A stretch of DNA of 64,000 bases, from the NCBI GenBank assembly GCA_013396655.1, contig WBMV01005958.1, forward strand, positions 1,086,210 to 1,150,209, read 5' to 3'. The translations under genes were made by a program, and so were the position numbers. The notes under the pieces were generated by a model. The model was not told the DNA's origin. It worked only from the letters and a program-made list of their open reading frames with translations, and searched no databases. Source of the stretch: Campylorhamphus procurvoides (taxonomy: Eukaryota; Chordata; Aves; Passeriformes; Dendrocolaptidae). Below, piece after piece: positions 1 to 9,727 of this stretch (positions within the stretch are counted from its first letter, which is position 1; the number at the start of each line of letters is the position of its first letter).

Positions 1-455
1 CAGCCAAGAGTGTATCTGTACAAGCCATGAGCTGCCAACTTCTCCAGAATGCCATGGGAGACAGTATCAAAGGCTTTACTGAAATCCAGGTAGACACATC
101 CACAGCTTTTCCCACGTCCCCTAGGCAGAACCTGCCTTTCCTAAACCCCTGCTGGCTGGGCCTGATCCCCTGCTTGTCCTGTATGTGCCATGTGATCACA
201 CTCAAGATGATCTGCTCCATAACCTTTCTGGGCACTGAAGTCAGGCTGACAGGCCTGTAGTTCCCTGGATCCTCCTTCAGGCCCTTCCTGTAGATGGGTA
301 TCCCACTGGCCAACCTCCAGCCATCTGGGGCCACCCTGGTTTGCCAAAACTGATAATAAATGATGGAGTGGCTCAGTAAGCTCTTCCACCAGCTCCCTCA
401 GCACCACTGGGTGAATCTCATCCGGTCCCAAAGACTTGTGTCTAAATGTGACCTG
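1..455 (-). mobile_element. CR1 LINE fragment, reverse-transcriptase region, broken
   Basis: Read on the minus strand, this is part of the CR1 ORF2 reverse transcriptase. The translation shows GPDEIHPVVLRELVEEL near 420-370 and, in another frame, YLDFSKAFDTVSHGILEKL near 90-25. Both are signature stretches of avian CR1 RT. The reading frame shifts between them. About 20 residues expected between the GFRKGRSCL-like and GKAVDV-like segments are missing near 110-130, so the copy is dead. The 3' part lies beyond the left edge of the window, and the upstream boundary near 455 is approximate. CR1 is a non-LTR retrotransposon that copies itself by target-primed reverse transcription. This copy is only a fossil. 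Confidence 0.92.
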
Positions 456-1769
456 GCAGTTAAACATTCTGCACACACCCTGTACCCTTTGGTGCAGCCA
501 CCTTGGGGTGGGAACCATCTCCTGCACACTGCCTACCACTGTGGCTATGAGGCAGCGTTATACCAAGGATGAAAAGGCAGAATGCTAGGCAATGAATTCT
601 TGCTTTTGCAGAACAGTGTTTAGAGCAGGGAAAATTTTGCTGGAGAGGCTTCACAGCAGCTTTTTTCCTTCTTAATTTTCTCCTCTCTGTGTGGCAAAAT
701 GCCATCTTCTACAATATAGGCTTGTTCATATACTGCATTACCACTCTTCTTCCTGATGTACTAGTTTCAGGATTAAAGACTACAGTGATAACAAACAGCT
801 TCATTTGCACTAGTGAGCAGAAGCACACAACTTACAATGTCTTCAGTATTTGTCATGCATTCAACAGTGATTGCTTTGTACCTTATGGAACAAAAATACA
901 CCAAGAAGCTGTAAAGAAGAATTTCCTGTCGTGTACTGGCAGACCAGCTGTTGGCAGAAAATTGATGCCAGACATAATCTTTTAAACAGGATTTTTATCT
1001 TATCTTCCGGCACTTTAAATATGCCCATTCTCACAGCATTAAGATACCACATATATCAGTACGTAACCCTGACAGTGTCACTAAGGATAAAACCAATTAG
1101 TCTCCCATAAATTCCTGCAGATATATTCACTGAGGTATTTATTTTCAGTTCCTCCTTTCGGAAGTAATTGTGTCACATAGAGAATTAAACTCTCTTTTAT
1201 ATTTATGCACTGGGTGATCTAATGGAAGTGCCATTTTCTGCGCATCATTTACCAAAGAGAAATAATTTGCCTTGCACAAATTTGTTGCACAGGCAGTGAA
1301 ATGACTATTTATTCACTGTACCTTGTTGCACTGGTAAAGCTGGTCAATACCAGCAGTGTAGGGGTGAGCATATCTTGTGTCAATGGGAATTGGTTTATGC
1401 ACTCACCAGTCTCTTAGAATGCTGCATAGATTAAGAAAGATGGGAAAAAAAGTAATATAATGTCCTGAGACACAGTTCCTGAAGTTCAGCTTCAAGATCC
1501 AACTCAAAGAGGACAAATTTCCTCCTTCATGAGAGTTGTTTATTACACTTATTTTCCTCCCACCTCCTCTAAAAATGGAGCTACGTTTTAAGAAAAGACT
1601 TTCCAAAAGGCTAAATAATTTTGGAGCAAAACGTTCCAAGTCTGAAAAGTTTGAACAAAGTTCTGAATTGACTCAGAATGGTTTTGTAGTTCAGGAGTTT
1701 CACTTAGAACCTCTTAAAAAAACCTGGTCCCATTAGCTCTAAACGGTTATTATCTTAATTGGTTGACCC
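456..1769. other. unique intergenic sequence
   Basis: No gene or repeat was recognised. Open frames are below 100 codons and look random. 1000-1320 is AT-rich single-copy-looking sequence. Confidence 0.5.
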
Positions 1770-2330
1770 CAAGTTCTCTCCTTGAGAGGACCTTATAGAA
1801 ATACCTCTACTATGAGGAAAGGTTTAGAGAATTGGGGTCATTCAGCCTGGAAAAGAGAAGGCTTCAGGATGGAACCTGAGATTAGCTCAGTTAGAGCATG
1901 GTGCTAATAATGCCAAAGTAATGGATTTTTTCCCTGTACTTGGCCATTCACTTGGATGGACTTGATGAGCCTTGTGGGTGGTCCCTTCCAACTCAGAGCA
2001 TTCTGTGACCTAATTGTGGCATTCCAACATCTGAAGGGAACTTACAGGAAAGATGGGACAAGACTATTTACAAGAGCATGTAGTGACAGGATGGGGAGAA
2101 ATAGGTTCAAATTAAAAGAGAGTAGGCTTAGATTGGATATTAAGAAAAAATTCTTTAAGGATGGTGAAACGCTGGCACAGGTTGTCCAAGGACGTTGCGG
2201 ATGCCCCATACCTAGAGGTGTTCCAGGCTGGCTTGGACGGTGCTTTGAGCAACCTAGTCTAGAGCAGAGTGCTTGGAACAAAATGATCTTCTGGGTTCCT
2301 TCCAGCCCAAACCATTCTATGATTCTCTCT
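1770..2330 (+). mobile_element. CR1 LINE 3' end, split by a nested SINE
   Basis: This is the non-coding 3' part of a 5'-truncated CR1. It starts with a degraded form of the 'atacctca..tatgaggaaagg' segment (1801-1825). It continues through 'gagaattggggt..ttcagcctgg' to 1872, resumes at about 2008 with 'ctaattgtggcattcca', and runs through the 'gattggatattaagaaaaa' segment (2133-2151). It ends with the typical 'cttccagccc..accattctatgattct' tail at about 2328. The interruption at 1876-2007 is a separate SINE. 5' truncation and lack of a long target-site duplication are normal for CR1. Confidence 0.93.
1876..2007 (+). mobile_element. tRNA-Ile-derived SINE with CR1 tail (TguSINE1-like)
   Basis: The head (about 1876-1946) is a decayed tRNA-Ile copy. 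It has an A-box-like TAGCTCAGTTAG (1883-1894). The anticodon arm TGGTG-CTAATAA-TGCCA still pairs (with two wobble pairs) and carries anticodon AAT. A degraded B-box region follows near 1923-1935, then an acceptor-like TTGGCCA ending at 1946. The tail (about 1947-2007) is a short CR1 3' end finishing in GCATTCTGTGA. Known passerine SINEs of this build (TguSINE1) are transcribed by Pol III and mobilised by CR1 machinery. The surrounding CR1 resumes in register after it, and ACCT occurs at both junctions (1874-1877 and 2008-2011). The B box is probably too decayed to work. Confidence 0.85.
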
Positions 2331-2759
2331 GTAGAATGGGAAATAGCATGTCCCCATGTGCACTGAGCTCCATGGAGACACAAGAAGGCTGCCAAGGTTT
2401 TGTGTTAGGGACTGGGGCCCAAGAAAAGCACTAGTGCTAGTGCTTGGTTGCTGAGCAAGAAGCTGCAGGGAAAACTGGTGACCCAAGCCCTGGTAGCACC
2501 TGGTCAGTGCCAGCGTGGCACTGTCATGGCAGAGAGGAATGGATCTACCCCTGGTGGGGAAAAGGAACCAGGACCAGCCCAGAAGGGGCTGTTAAAACAC
2601 CACGGTGCAGCCACCATTCTCCCTGTGATGAGGAAGCTCAGGTGGAAAAAGTGCCACTCCACAGGTATCCATCAGGTAGCCTGGTGCTTTTAGTATCCCA
2701 CTGCACTCCTGTGAGACACGTATCAGGTCTGTCCTGCGCTGGAATACTTCCAGCAAAGT
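2331..2759. other. unique intergenic sequence
   Basis: Nothing recognised. It is relatively GC-rich and holds two overlapping open frames of 81 and 105 codons on the plus strand, with no domain or compositional sign of coding. Confidence 0.45.
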
Positions 2760-3060
2760 AATATTATCAGCTATTTCTTTGCTGTCTCAGGGCAGAGAAA
2801 AAAACAATTCCCCTCGTATCTGATAAGTGATTTCAGCTGGTATTGGTCATTGATGTGTGAACAGTGCTGCCACTCGGAGGGACACCAATGCAGGCTGATA
2901 ATGGACCATTCAAGGGCAATAAAGGAAGAATAGCGCCAGCGGACAAAAATTTTAGAGGAGATGTGATTTCGATTAAGGTTTTCCTATCCTTGAATAATAG
3001 CATAATCTCGATCTAGTTAATTTGTTTCTGCAAGACTGATAATTTTTAACAACTGATAAC
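2760..3060. promoter_or_regulatory. candidate enhancer with five GATA-type motifs
   Basis: TGATAA or its complement TTATCA occurs at 2764, 2821, 2896, 3037 and 3054, within 296 bp. With AT-rich base composition I would expect well under one. TGATAA fits the WGATAR site bound by GATA zinc-finger factors. The block is repeat-free and AT-rich and also contains TTCGATTAAGG near 2968. That it is regulatory is inference; no conservation data were available. Confidence 0.35.
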
Positions 3061-3535
3061 ATAAACATTGTTTTTTGCCTGGCTCATTGCCTGTAAATCT
3101 CTCATGTTTAAAGTCACTCCCAGTGTACATTTTCCCATTGTAAAAGCAATGTCAACTAAATGCATTACAATGCTTTGGCTCCTCCTTGGATATGCAAGGA
3201 GAAAGCATAATAGATTCTCCATGGAAACCTATAGCTTTTGTACACGTTGGGGACTGATAAGCACCATCAAGAGTCCTGTTTCAACAAAGTGCCATTAAAG
3301 ATGCCAGAGGATGCCATCAACAGTATCCATGAGGTCATGAGGGTATACCTTGCCAGAATGCTGCTGCCTTTTAATACCAGAGTGTTTTTAGGGTTTCTGC
3401 CAAAACCCTGTGTTTCTCCTCAGCCAGTCAGCAGTAACTGGCGCACCATCTCCCAGGTGGTCAGTCTCTTGTTTTGTGCCAGCAAAATCAGCTGTTCCCT
3501 TTCCAAATGCTACCCTACTGCTCCTGCCTGCGTTT
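3061..3535. other. unique sequence upstream of LTR
   Basis: No repeat or gene recognised. An open frame of 159 codons (3238-3717) runs straight into the LTR that starts at 3536, so it is not a credible gene. Confidence 0.45.
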
Positions 3536-4132
3536 TGTCATGGTTTAACCCCAGCCATCAGCCAAGCCCCATGCAGCCACTCGCTCACTCCCTCCCCAGC
3601 ATAATTGGGGAGAGAATCAGAAGGGTAAAAGCTGGAAAACTCATGGATTGGGATAAAGACAGCTTAATAGGAAAAGCAAGAAGCCTTCTATACAAGCAAA
3701 GAAAAACAAAGAATTAGTTCATTGCTTCCCATGTGCAGGCAGGTGTTCAGCTCCAGGAGAGCAGGGCCTCATCATGCATAATGGTTACTTGAGAAGAAAA
3801 ATGCCATCACTCCAAATGTTCCCCCTTACACTTGCTCCTTCTTCCCCACACTTTACTTACTGAGCAGGATGTCATATAGTATGGAATATCCCTTTGGTCA
3901 GTTTGGGTCACCTGTCCTGGCTGTGTCTCATCCAGCCTCCCATGCACCCCCAGCCCCCTTGCCAACGTGGCACTGTGAAAAGAAGAAAAGGCCTTGGCTG
4001 TCTGGAAGCCCTGCTCAGCAATAACAAGAACATCTCTGTATTATCAACCCTGTGTTCAGCACAAGTCCAAAAGACAGTCCCTTACTAGCCACAGTAGAGA
4101 AAGTTAACTCTACCCCAGTCAAACCCAGCACA
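3536..4132 (-). mobile_element. solo LTR of an endogenous retrovirus (family A, copy 1)
   Basis: On the plus strand the element begins TGTCATGGTTTAACCCCAGC and ends AACCCAGCACA, so it has TG...CA ends. On the minus strand this is an LTR that starts TGTGCTGGGTT and ends CATGACA, an arrangement very common in songbird genomes. The 4 bp before it (3532-3535) and after it (4133-4136) are both GTTT, a likely target-site duplication. Its polyadenylation-like site is changed to ATTAAG on the minus strand (3663-3668). A CRE-like site near 3871 is also degraded. No internal retroviral sequence is attached, so this is a solo LTR formed by recombination between two LTRs. It has no coding capacity. Confidence 0.85.
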
Positions 4133-7100
4133 GTTTACATTGGTGTTTCATTTCCTCCTGTGCTGTGACAGCCTGTGGAGGCTCCTGTGCTGTAAAACTC
4201 CAATATTGCTACAGAGGGTATGTCTGGGACCAAAGATCAGATGCCAAGGAGAGTGGCAAAGGCAATACAACTCGTTGCTAATGTAGAGGCGCTGCACAGC
4301 AGCTGAAACCAGATGGCTTTCAGTAATTTGAAATCTTCAATGAGTGTTTCATACACCTGTTCACTGAACTGTGGTCAGAAACATTCCTGCCCTGGTCAGT
4401 ATCCTTTGTCTGCCTCTCTGTCTCTCTCCCTCTTTTCTTAGTCCATTTGTCTTACATTTGACTGATCATTAGCTTTCTTCAAGAGTTCACAGTCCTTGAC
4501 ATTTCTTATTTATTTGGGCATAACATCAGTTTTATAGAGGTGGCGACGTGAATCCCAGGTATCCACATTATCAGGGATATGCATGACAGATTTATGGCAG
4601 CTGTAGATGTGCTGCATCTAAAAACATTGTGTCACGTGGCACCAGCTGAAACCCTTGCTTATTCCTGATAAAAAATTATACCAACATTCATATCTAGAGC
4701 AATTGCTAGTTGATCTGCCTGGTTACTCTTCCACTTTTAGTACATATCTGGTCAGCATGGGCCTTGCAACTGCTTGTTCTGCTGAGAATCACACAGGAAA
4801 ATAAGCAGGTGCACTGGCCATTTAAACAGTTAACGTGCAATTGCACAGTGGTATTGCTAATTAAGCCAAAGGAATGCAGTGGTGTTCCTTGGGATCTAAT
4901 TGTTTTGAGATGGCATCTGTGAATCCCAAAAGCCACTGCCAGGCTCTTAGCAGAGCAATGTGCAACCAGCATGTAGCTGATTGGAAAGGTTAATGTGACT
5001 ACTGCCATCATTTCTTTAGTGTTTCTGAGGCACACATCAATAACCTGCCAAAGTGAAAGCTGGAAATAGATTGAAGCTTTCCTGTGGCCAGCTCCATTAA
5101 GATGTACTGAATTCCAGGCAGGACAGAAAATCATTTACATGCCTCTTGATATAGATGGTTACTGCCAGACACCTGGTTTGAAGGTTGTGGAGTCAGAACA
5201 GTAGTCAATCAGTTATACAGAGTAATAGATATATATGCAAAGGAGGATCTGGCAGGCCCAGAAGTCTGCTCAAAGATACCTCTCAGCCAGGGTAACATTC
5301 ATCTGACTCCTGCTCCACCACACATTTCCTCTGAGATCTAAATATTGCTACCTGGCACCAAATGCATCATAGTTGATTTCTGTATGGCAGCAGCCAGAGA
5401 TACAGGAGTAGTAAACAAAGCAACTGATCTACTTCACGTTATTTATGTGCTCTCCTTCCCATTGCTGGCCGTAACAAACCATACTCCACGGGTCTCACAT
5501 ATATCATTTGTTAAGCAGCAGGCTGCTGTCTCCAAAAATCAACTGCTAGCACCCAGACTCTGGCTCTGAAGAGCTGCTGCTGAGCTCCAAACTGCATAGT
5601 TGGGAGAGAGGGACACTCACTCTGGAAAGTGTCAGTGCAGTGACAGCACACTTGACCAACCTAGGTTCTTAGTACAAGTCCTATTGTCACTATTGTGCTG
5701 ATATGAGTGGATTCCAAGAACAGGAAATTGTAGGGGCCTGTCACATCAGGCTTCACTACAGGTATGGAACACTGGACTTCCCTGACATCTGATGTGAAAT
5801 AGAGAGTGCAGTGAGAAATCATACAGGTACAGCTGTGGGTGTTGAGCTGGGCACTCATATCAGGAGACCTCTGCTTGCAAAGAATTCTTGCTAGGGCCAC
5901 TGTAATGTGGCAGCAGGAAAGGAAATAAAGCTGCAAGCTGTTCCTTGCAGGCTCAGATCCCTGCCTCTATCTGGAGCATGAGTATAGGCAACAAAGAACA
6001 GGACAGGCAACTTTGATACTGGTCACCCTGAAAGATACCAATTACCCCAGAGAAAGGCAGAAATTCTGTACAGGACAAAGGCATTCACTACCAGCACTAA
6101 TTCTGTGGAGTCTAAATTGGAATTGCTTCTTTGACTATTTGGGGCCTTTGTTTTCTTTCTTTAGAAACACTGTACAAAGAGAAGTGAGAGCAGTGTTTGT
6201 CATAGAGTCACTCCATGCCAATCTTTTATGTATATGGTTTAATGATGCATGCCAGCCCAACAGATCATTTATTTACCTGCAGTATCTCAGTGACTCCAGG
6301 ACCCTCAGGACACCTTCCTGTTGCATATGCTTACGTTGTTAAACAAGCTCTAGCAGTCAGTGCTGGGAATGCAGGTGACACAGGGCCAGCAACTTAAAAA
6401 TTCTCACCCAGCCTGCACTTACTCACTTGGCTTTGCCTCTTTCCTGTGCTGGTGGCAGGGATGCATTATGAGCTGGGGAACTTGCTGCCACCAAGTTCAT
6501 CATCTTTTGGACTGTTGTCCAGGACTGGCCTGCTATCTGGCAGCCAAGCATCTTACATTCCCTTGCTTCCTATCTACATTACTTGTCTGAGCAGCATCCA
6601 GCTCAATTTATGGACCAAAGGCTTATTCATGTAATGTAGTGGAGAACCAAGCAAAAAGTCAAGTCTCATGTCAGTTGCCCACAAAAGTAGCACAAAATTA
6701 AGAGGCTGGAACGGTAAGAGGTGATACTGGGGGACTCTCAGAGTTACAGTGTGGACCAGCCTGCCTTGTCTTCCTGAGGAGGATCCCAGTGTTTTCCCAG
6801 AAGTCACTCAGGGTCTGTAGAAATCAGTCCTAATAAGAATGACATTGCCAGAGACTGGGACATCTCTAGGGAATGTCAAGAAGCTAAAGAGCACATTATG
6901 ATTAACAAAGATTAGAAGTCATGGCTCAGAAAATAAGTGCTTTCAGGCACAAAATAAATATTCATTTTACTTGAGAGAACTTTTAAAAAATTAAAACATA
7001 CTGTCGTTTCCTCTTTAAACTACATTTCTAGAGAAGAGGTGATGACACTTTCTTTTCTCCCTCCCTGACATGTCAGAGATTGAGGAAATTTAAAATTAAT

Positions 7101-7519
7101 GTGATACTCAAAAAAATAATAAAAAAAAAAGAAGCCTGCTATCTGCCAGTCCTATGAACTGGTGGAGGTGACCTGGGTGAGCTGCTTTATGTCAGGGTCT
7201 GAAATACAGAACAAACATAAGCAGAATAGCTGTCAGACAGGTCTGAACTCTCTGCCTCAGACATCCCAGGACACTGAGGGGAATCTCAGACCCTTTTCAG
7301 TATAATATGTAAGCATACACACACTGTCAAAGAGGATGTGAAAAGCTACCCTGCCAGAGCCAATTTCAGCACGTCCAACTCTCTGTAGAGCAGGCGAAAA
7401 GTCTTTCTCTCTCCTGTTCCCAGGAGCACCCAGGGAAAGTGTTAACAGGAACAGCCCCTGTCTGTGTGCCTCTGGGACTCAGCCACTTGCACCACTCAAG
7501 TTCTGCTCACTCTGAGGGA
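4133..7519. other. unique intergenic sequence
   Basis: No gene or interspersed repeat recognised. The longest open frame is 142 codons (4706-5134, minus) without a recognisable domain. Single-copy-looking AT-rich stretches lie at 4500-4700 and 4810-4930. The latter holds the 12-bp palindrome GTGCAATTGCAC. An impure A-rich tract is at 7110-7131. Confidence 0.5.
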
Positions 7520-8148
7520 CTTAATTGGGCCTGAATTGTATATTATATAATGACACAGGCAGTGGGATCGAGGGCATCCTCAGCAATTTTTCCAATGACA
7601 CCAAGCTGAGCGATGCGGTTGACACACCTGAGGGATGGGATGGCATCCAGAGGGACTTAGATGGACTGGAAAAGGCAACCCATGGGAACTTCATGAGGTT
7701 TAATAAGGCCAAGTGCAAGGGTGTGCACCTGGCTTGGGGCAAATCCTGGTACCAATCCAGGCTGGGGGTTGATCAGGGTGATAGAATACCTCACCTATGA
7801 GGAAAGGCTGAGAGAGCTGGGGTTGTTCAACCTGGAGAAAAGAAGGCTCCAGAGAGACCTTGTTGCAGCCTTTCAATACTGAAAGGGGTCTTAGAAGAAA
7901 GATGGGGGCAAATTTTTTTGTAGGACCTGTCGAAATAGCATAGGGGATAAAGGATGATGAGAATCATAAAACACTGGAACAGGTTGCCTAGAGAGGTGGT
8001 AGGTGTCCCATTCCTGGAAACATTCAAGGTCAAGTTGGATGGGACTCTCAGCAACCTGGTATAGTTGGAAGTGTCCCTGATAATTGCCGACTAGACGGCC
8101 TTTTAAAAGTCCTTCCAACCCAAACTATTCTATGGTTCTATAATTCCA
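7520..8148 (+). mobile_element. CR1 LINE fragment with internal deletion
   Basis: The first part (7548-7770) translates as the C-terminal end of CR1 RT: GSGIEGILSNFSNDTKLSDA, then VDTPEGWDGIQRDLDGLEKA and MRFNKAKCKGVHLAWG. The usual FADDTKL catalytic motif reads FSNDTKL here, so both catalytic aspartates are compromised. At about 7770 the sequence jumps to the 3' non-coding part (GATCAGGGTGATAGAATACC onward), skipping a block normally present between them. It ends in the CR1 tail with ATTCTATGGTTCTATAATTC at about 8145. The left boundary is approximate. It is a dead, 5'-truncated and internally deleted copy. Confidence 0.93.
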
Positions 8149-8727
8149 TGAACTTTATGATCATAATCACTCAGTGTGTTATATTAGGTATTTCATCAAA
8201 CTTATTAAGACTTGTGGTTTACTGAGGAAGCTGTGATTATTCTCCTCAAGCTACAGCTCACTTTTAAAACACTCATGTAAAATCGGCTGTTTGAAATCTG
8301 ACTGGAACCCCAGTCTGCTCCATCTGGAATTCAAAGTTTGATAAAGACCCATGCCCTCAATATAGCAATGGGCATCAATACATCAGTAACTGCTACATGA
8401 GACTGAGTATCATCTGCTGACAACTGAGTCACACATACCCTGCTTCTGGTTCCAGCTTGCAGGTCCTGAGTCATGCTGCTTCTGCTGGGTATCATAATTA
8501 GTTATGTTAAGGTACTGGAAGTTATAAGTACTTATCCGAAAGGCTTTGCAGTGAGTGCTATTTATCCTTTTATCTGTTCTTGGGTGTTCAAGTATGTCGG
8601 AAAATCTGGACTAGCAGGCTGTATTGTCTGCAAACATTGGTAGAACAAAATGAAACAAATGAAAAACCCACTAAACCAAAAACTAGCACTGAGCACATTG
8701 CCCATGCTCCTTATCTACCTTCAGTTT
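8149..8727. other. unique sequence between CR1 and LTR
   Basis: No gene recognised. The missing 5' part of the neighbouring LTR may lie in the right-hand portion, but I cannot align it. Confidence 0.4.
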
Positions 8728-9358
8728 CAAAATGACTGCACGGAGCAGCAGAAGAGCCCACTCAGGAGCAGGTTTCCTGGCTGGACCTGTGAGCCCCACA
8801 GGAGACCCACGCTGCAGTCTGATACTGAAAGTCTGCTCCCTGTGGAAATGACCCCTGCTGGAGCAGTTCCTGAAGAACTGCAGTCCATGTGAAAGACCCG
8901 TGTTAGAAAAGGTCATGAAGAACTGTGTCCCATGGATTATACACTGGAGCAGGGCAACTCGTGCTGGAGCAGGGGAAAAGCAGGTGGAGGAAGAAGCATC
9001 AGAGACAAAGTGTTCTGAACTGACCACAGTCCCCATTTCCATCCCCCTGAACCACGAGGGGGAAGACGGTAAGAAGCTGAGAATGAAATTGAGCCCATGG
9101 AAGAAGGGATGGGTGCAGGGAAAGGTGTTTTTAGGTTTCTCTTTATTTCTTATTGTCCTACTCTATTTGCAATAAATTTATTGGCAAAAAAATTGAACTG
9201 ATTTTCTCAAGCTGAGTCTGTTTTGTCTGTTATGATCATTGGTAAATGATCCTTCACCTTAACCTGATCCATAAGCTTTCCATTGTATTTCTCTCTCCCT
9301 ATTCTGCTGCATGATAAGCAGCTTGGTGAACACCTACAATCCAGCTAAGGTCAACTGC
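8728..9358 (+). mobile_element. LTR of an endogenous retrovirus (family B), 5' end unclear
   Basis: The right half matches a well-known avian LTR. An AATAAA signal is at about 9171. It is followed by an ACTGATTTTCTCAAGC segment, GAGTCTGTTTTGTCTGTTATG (shown in part near 9213), and a decayed GGTCAAC end at 9348-9358. The left half holds loosely repeated units beginning GAAGAACTG at 8872 and 8917, a period of about 45 bp. This type of internal tandem repetition is typical of that LTR. The expected terminal TG and CA are not intact. No internal retroviral genes are attached. The frames here (80-119 codons) are not genes. Confidence 0.75.
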
Positions 9359-9487
9359 AGGGCCATTCAGCAGAGCTGTGTGCAGCCTGGGACACGTGGT
9401 TAGGAAATACTTCTTAGTCATAGCCCAGGTGCGCACAAGATGCACTTTTATCTCCACAATCAAATACAGCCATGGATGATGCTTTTA

Positions 9488-9727
9488 AGCTGAAGAGCAG
9501 TTGATTCAGATCAATTATAAGAAAGAAGTTATTTACAATAAGGGTAGTCAAACACTGGAACAGGTTGCCCAGAGAGGTTGTTGATGTCCTGTCCCTGGAA
9601 GCATTCAGTGTCAGGTTGGGTGGGGCTCTCAGCAGCATGATCTAGTTGCAGATGTCCCTTATAATTGCAGGACATTTGGACTAGATGACCTCTAAAAGGT
9701 GCCTTCCAACTCAAATTATTCTGTGAG
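9488..9727 (+). mobile_element. CR1 LINE 3' end
   Basis: A 5'-truncated CR1 tail. From about 9515 it reads as the 'ttataagaaagaagttattta' segment. It then contains CACTGGAACAGGTTGCCCAG (9553-9572), GGCATTCAGTGTCAGGTTGG-like sequence (9599-9618), TTGGACTAGATGACCTCTAA (9676-9695) and the tail ATTATTCTGTGA (9716-9727). The left end is fuzzy, since 9361-9510 is only weakly CR1-like. Confidence 0.93.

Noticed and set aside
1876..1946. Functional tRNA-Ile gene
   Set aside because: The B-box and acceptor are decayed, and it is joined to a CR1 tail. It is a SINE head.
3238..3717. 159-codon open frame, plus strand
   Set aside because: It crosses the LTR boundary at 3536, so it is an accidental fusion of unrelated DNA.
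4838..4849. GTGCAATTGCAC palindrome
   Set aside because: A 12-bp perfect palindrome is expected many times in 64 kb.
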